Assembly: GCA_045127535.1 (NCBI GenBank)
Contig: JBGVQN010000053.1
Span: 1-64,000, forward strand
Direction: 5' to 3'
From: UBA2942 sp045127535
GTDB taxonomy: Bacteria > Bacillota > Clostridia > Lachnospirales > Lachnospiraceae
DNA: 64,000 nucleotides
Below the pieces are notes generated by a model. It saw nothing but the letters and a program-made list of their open reading frames with translations, was not told the DNA's origin and made no database searches. Shown here piece after piece: positions 61,096-64,000 of this stretch. Position numbers and translations under genes: made by a program. Every line of letters begins with the position of its first letter. Position 1 is the stretch's first letter.

Positions 61096-61157
61096 ATTGT
61101 TCTCCTTTACTGTTTGCTCACGGTATTATCTGTGAAACAGGAAAACCGTATGCTCCT

Positions 61158-61186
61158 ATTATATAATACTTTATGAAGAAAAGCAA
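61158..61186 (-). promoter_or_regulatory. Sigma-A type promoter for the zinc-ribbon gene
   Basis: On the minus strand TTGCTT, a 17-bp spacer and a perfect TATAAT, about 65 bp before the start codon. Confidence 0.65.
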
Positions 61187-61308
61187 AAGTATTTACAGGA
61201 AATTCTGCCAGAACGTAAGAAAAAAGTAAGGAAAATGCCAAAGCAGACAAAAAGAAAGCCAAAACTGCAAAAATGGCATACTGTTTTGACCTTCTATGTG
61301 GCAGTTTG

Positions 61309-62508
61309 TTATAAAATACACACGCCTGCCCGGTATTCATCAGGCAGCAGATGCCCGGTCTTTTGGTATAAAACAGAACGGTACAGGTGGGCAGCCTGTA
61401 TATCCAGTGTCAGCAGTCTGTTTGGTACAGCGTCGGCCATCTTGTTAATAAGGGGCAGGTCAGTATATGCTTTGATCTGACGCAGGAGAGGGGTGGAAGC
61501 TTTTCTGACACCCAGTATTCGCACATAAGGGGCATGGTCACAGGCGGCGCCAAGCTCCATGTCGGTTTTGCGTATATCCAGAAGGAAATGGAGCAGTCCT
61601 CTGCATACATGTCCATAGGTCAGCTGTCTGGTTTTCAGTTCCTGCACCAGAGGAGTAAACTCCATAGGCTTTAATGCAAAGGCAGAAAGCCGGTTGGAAA
61701 AATCTTCTGAAATACCGGCATATGTCTGAAAATCATCCGTATATAATCGTTTGTAATCTAAGAGAGAAGAAAAATCATCTGTCCACAGGGCGTGTTCTGT
61801 ATGGAAGAAATCCAGTGCTTTTGTGGGAATCCATTGGGATAGGGAAAGGGGATCTGCTCCGTCCCTGATGCAGTTTCGGATGGCAGTTGCGGAACTGAAA
61901 GGTTCTGTAGGAACGGCAGCATGATACCCTTGGCCTATGCGGGTCACGGTGACTGGCAGAATGGAACTCTTGCGGCGGATAAGTGCTTTTAAGTATTCAA
62001 TGCCTAAGAGGTTGTTAGGGGATTCCAGCAAGGCAGTCAAGTGGGAAAGCTCTTTGGCTTCATACCGGGACAGTGCTTTACAGACTGCAGCCGGATAAGT
62101 GGCACCCCCACGCAGTGCTTCCTGCAGATAAGTCTGGTAAAGAGGCGGTTCTTCTGCAAGAACTGCAGCAGCTTCTGTCAGATCTTCCACAGACCCGCAT
62201 TCACTGCCAAAACAAAGATAGTCGCAGCCTAAATGGTCTAACAATGACACAGCACCGGACGCGAACCATTCTGCACTGGAGGTGGCATAGCACACCGGCA
62301 GCTCAATGACCAGGTCAGCGCCGCAGGACAGGGCTGCTTTGGTACGGGTATATTTATCAAATATGGCAGCTTCGCCTCTTTGTACGAAATTGCCGCTCAT
62401 CACCACGATGCAGCAGTCAGCGCCGGTGAGGCGGCGGGCTTGTGTCAGCTGGTATTGGTGGCCGTTGTGGAACGGGTTGTATTCTGCAATGATTCCTACG
62501 GTTTTCAT
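61309..62508 (-). CDS. tmcAL: tRNA(Met) cytidine acetate ligase TmcAL
   Basis: A 399-residue nucleotidyltransferase-like enzyme which in Bacillus makes N4-acetylcytidine at the wobble base of elongator tRNA-Met, using acetate and ATP. It begins KTVGIIAEYNPFHNGHQYQL with the H-x-G-H adenylation motif, then DCCIVVMSGNFVQRGEAAIF and KALSCGADLVIELPVCYATS, all conserved. ATG at 62508 with CGAGGTATCC upstream fits the family start; the frame itself is open from 62577. Confidence 0.93.
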   Translation of the reverse strand: MKTVGIIAEYNPFHNGHQYQLTQARRLTGADCCIVVMSGNFVQRGEAAIFDKYTRTKAALSCGADLVIELPVCYATSSAEWFASGAVSLLDHLGCDYLCFGSECGSVEDLTEAAAVLAEEPPLYQTYLQEALRGGATYPAAVCKALSRYEAKELSHLTALLESPNNLLGIEYLKALIRRKSSILPVTVTRIGQGYHAAVPTEPFSSATAIRNCIRDGADPLSLSQWIPTKALDFFHTEHALWTDDFSSLLDYKRLYTDDFQTYAGISEDFSNRLSAFALKPMEFTPLVQELKTRQLTYGHVCRGLLHFLLDIRKTDMELGAACDHAPYVRILGVRKASTPLLRQIKAYTDLPLINKMADAVPNRLLTLDIQAAHLYRSVLYQKTGHLLPDEYRAGVCIL

Positions 62509-62763
62509 GGATACCTCGTGTTGGGATAGAATCAGATGGCAGAGGATTTGGGTAAAATAATGTCCGTGACGTACCATCTGTGATTGTCAATGTGTAACCA
62601 GTATACCTCTAAGCCGGGTTGTTTGTCAAAAAAGTTATGAGGTGCGTTGGCGGGGGGGAAGAAGCAGAGAATAGGGCAGCCCTGCATATGGTAATCTATG
62701 ATAAATCGTGTGCCGAAAAACAGTAAAATATCCTATGAAAATCACCTCTTTTTTAAAAACCTA

Positions 62764-62772
62764 TGATATAAT
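62764..62772 (+). promoter_or_regulatory. Extended -10 promoter candidate of the NACHT gene
   Basis: TG-A-TATAAT at 62764-62772, without a good -35. It lies 164 bp before the NACHT-type gene. The 427-bp gap from 62509 otherwise shows a G-run (GGCGGGGGGG near 62650) and a leader without an obvious fold. Confidence 0.5.
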
Positions 62773-62935
62773 CGGATTAAGTGTAAAGAAAACGGATGGA
62801 ATAGGGTGAGCAGTGTTTGCCTTATTCAGTGTAATGGTGCAAGATCAGTGGTACAGTAGTGAGGGGGAAGGGTGTAGGTTCGCATCAGTGTAACCACAGA
62901 ATGCTGCTGGTGCCAGGTACGAAGGAGGATACAGG

Positions 62936-64000
62936 ATGCTGTCAGAGATCAATACAATATGGGACTTGCTGTGGGATGTATATGAAAAAACCAAGGGGAC
63001 TGCCTGGGAGTGGATTTTGTCTGCAGGAATAGTGCTTGCGCTGGGCTATCTGGCTGTGAAGTTTGTGATAAATCCCCTTTGGAAATATGCAAAGAAGCTT
63101 TATGAGTATATTCAGAAAAAAAGGTTTGCCAGCAAACAGATTTATAAGGATATCAGTTTTATGGAATCCTGTGATGTATACGAGGCAATTACCCGCTATA
63201 TCCCTACCCGCTTTTCCAGAACTGACCCATCCAATTATGATGAGCCTACACCGGAATATGTGGAAAGCGGAGCTGGTAAGCGGAAAGATAAAGCCCCTCT
63301 GTTATTAGAACAGTTTGTGAAATACGAATACAGTGTGAAGTATGGGCAGAAGTATTACCTGTGTCTTGGAGATTGCGGTATGGGCAAGACCACCTTTCTG
63401 CTGAATCTGTATTATCAGACATCTAAATTAAAGCAATACAAGTGTGCCTTTATTCACCTTCAGGAGTCAGGATATCTGGAAAAAATCCAACAGATAGAAC
63501 ATCCGGAAGACACCATTCTCATGCTGGATGCTCTGGATGAAAATGACAAGGCACTTGCCAACTACAATGAATTTATTACGGAACTGGAAAACGCAACGGT
63601 CAAGTTTGCACGTGTCATTATGACTGCAAGAACCAATTTCTTTGAAAATGCAGCAAAAGAGCGGCTGAGCGGACGCAAAAGTGCTTCCTCTATGTCCAGT
63701 AAAATATCCAATGCGTGCAAATATTATATTATGCCTTTTACGGATGAGGACATTCAGCAATATTTAAAAATGCGTTATCCCCGCAGCAGAAAAAAGCAGA
63801 AGCAGGCATGGAATATGATTGAGAACAATAAAAATCTGTCAGTACGCCCGATGCTGCTGAAATTTATGGATCCACTGTTGGAGGACGGTGTGCAGTTTGA
63901 ATATGATTTCCAGCTGTATGAGTATTTATTTGAAAAGTGGATCCAGCGTGAATGTGGCAGTCTGACTGAGGCAGAGGGAAAGAAACTGTATGAAGAATGT
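62936..64000 (+). CDS. Membrane-anchored NACHT/STAND NTPase, N-terminal part
   Basis: ATG at 62936 after GAAGGAGGATACAGG opens a frame that runs off the window: 355 residues so far. A hydrophobic helix at about 24-46 (AWEWILSAGIVLALGYLAVK) anchors it. The NACHT-type domain follows: Walker A GDCGMGKTT (145-153), Walker B ILMLDALDE (194-202) and sensor strand VIMTARTNFF (227-236), then a helical region beginning MPFTDEDIQQYLKMRYP. STAND NTPases of this type act as immune sensors in bacteria; effector and sensor domains would be C-terminal and are not visible. A defence role is inference. Confidence 0.8.
   Translation, partial: MLSEINTIWDLLWDVYEKTKGTAWEWILSAGIVLALGYLAVKFVINPLWKYAKKLYEYIQKKRFASKQIYKDISFMESCDVYEAITRYIPTRFSRTDPSNYDEPTPEYVESGAGKRKDKAPLLLEQFVKYEYSVKYGQKYYLCLGDCGMGKTTFLLNLYYQTSKLKQYKCAFIHLQESGYLEKIQQIEHPEDTILMLDALDENDKALANYNEFITELENATVKFARVIMTARTNFFENAAKERLSGRKSASSMSSKISNACKYYIMPFTDEDIQQYLKMRYPRSRKKQKQAWNMIENNKNLSVRPMLLKFMDPLLEDGVQFEYDFQLYEYLFEKWIQRECGSLTEAEGKKLYEEC

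Overview
The window looks like a chromosome segment of a Gram-positive anaerobe of the class Clostridia, most likely family Lachnospiraceae; I cannot fix the genus. The reasons are a bacterial V-type ATPase operon in the order known from Enterococcus hirae (F-I-K-E-C-G-A-B-D), a clostridial rimP-nusA-ylxR-ylxQ-infB-rbfA-nrnA-truB-ribF cluster, a CIRCE-controlled groESL operon, sigma-A type promoters and strong GGAGG ribosome sites. I found no rRNA, tRNA, CRISPR array or transposase.

Layout. 1-3.1 kb: a DUF2935 gene cut by the window edge, a LUD-domain protein, a GNAT acetyltransferase, a small pyrophosphatase-like protein, and remnants of an alpha/beta hydrolase and probably of cutC. 3.1-10.8 kb: a COG2509-type flavoprotein, then a three-gene SMC system (JetA/JetB/JetC-like, Wadjet/MksFEB type) without a JetD nuclease. 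11-13.7 kb: a large secreted, probably wall-anchored, repeat-containing protein. 14-24.2 kb: the V-ATPase operon; its rotor subunit keeps the Na+-binding residues. 24.3-30.3 kb: an MGT-type glycosyltransferase and a gyrB/parE + gyrA/parC pair without a visible GyrA box. 30.4-44.5 kb: the translation/RNA operon, with a paralogous SH3-NlpC/P60 lipoprotein at the front and another at the end of the ribF stretch, then rpsO and pnp. 44.6-46.6 kb: an AT-rich island with an overlapping ATPase + PD-(D/E)XK-like nuclease pair, probably a defence module. 46.7-53.3 kb: a P-loop kinase-like protein, a Cys-rich small protein, a collapsed LysR/EamA pair, a membrane-anchored protein with Cys cluster and 11-residue repeats, groESL, and an EamA transporter with a His-rich tail. 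53.5-62.5 kb: guaB, a barstar-like protein, HD, metallo-beta-lactamase, ACT and PFL (UPF0210) proteins, dihydrofolate reductase, a zinc-ribbon membrane protein and tmcAL. 62.9 kb to the edge: a membrane-anchored NACHT-type NTPase, incomplete.

The most striking signal is a dispersed hairpin element of about 230-300 bp: seven full and three partial copies. Each copy folds into one long stem. Conserved modules (two halves of a mid-stem core, an apical loop and, in one subfamily, the ends) are separated by arms whose sequence differs from copy to copy but stays self-complementary. Most imperfections in the arms are G-U pairs on the transcribed strand, which points to selection on an RNA fold. Seven of the copies end only 16-33 nt before the start codon of the next gene, inside operons (jetA/B/C, V-ATPase F/A/B/D, gyrB/gyrA) and before an HD-domain gene. 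I do not recognise this element as a described RNA or repeat family.
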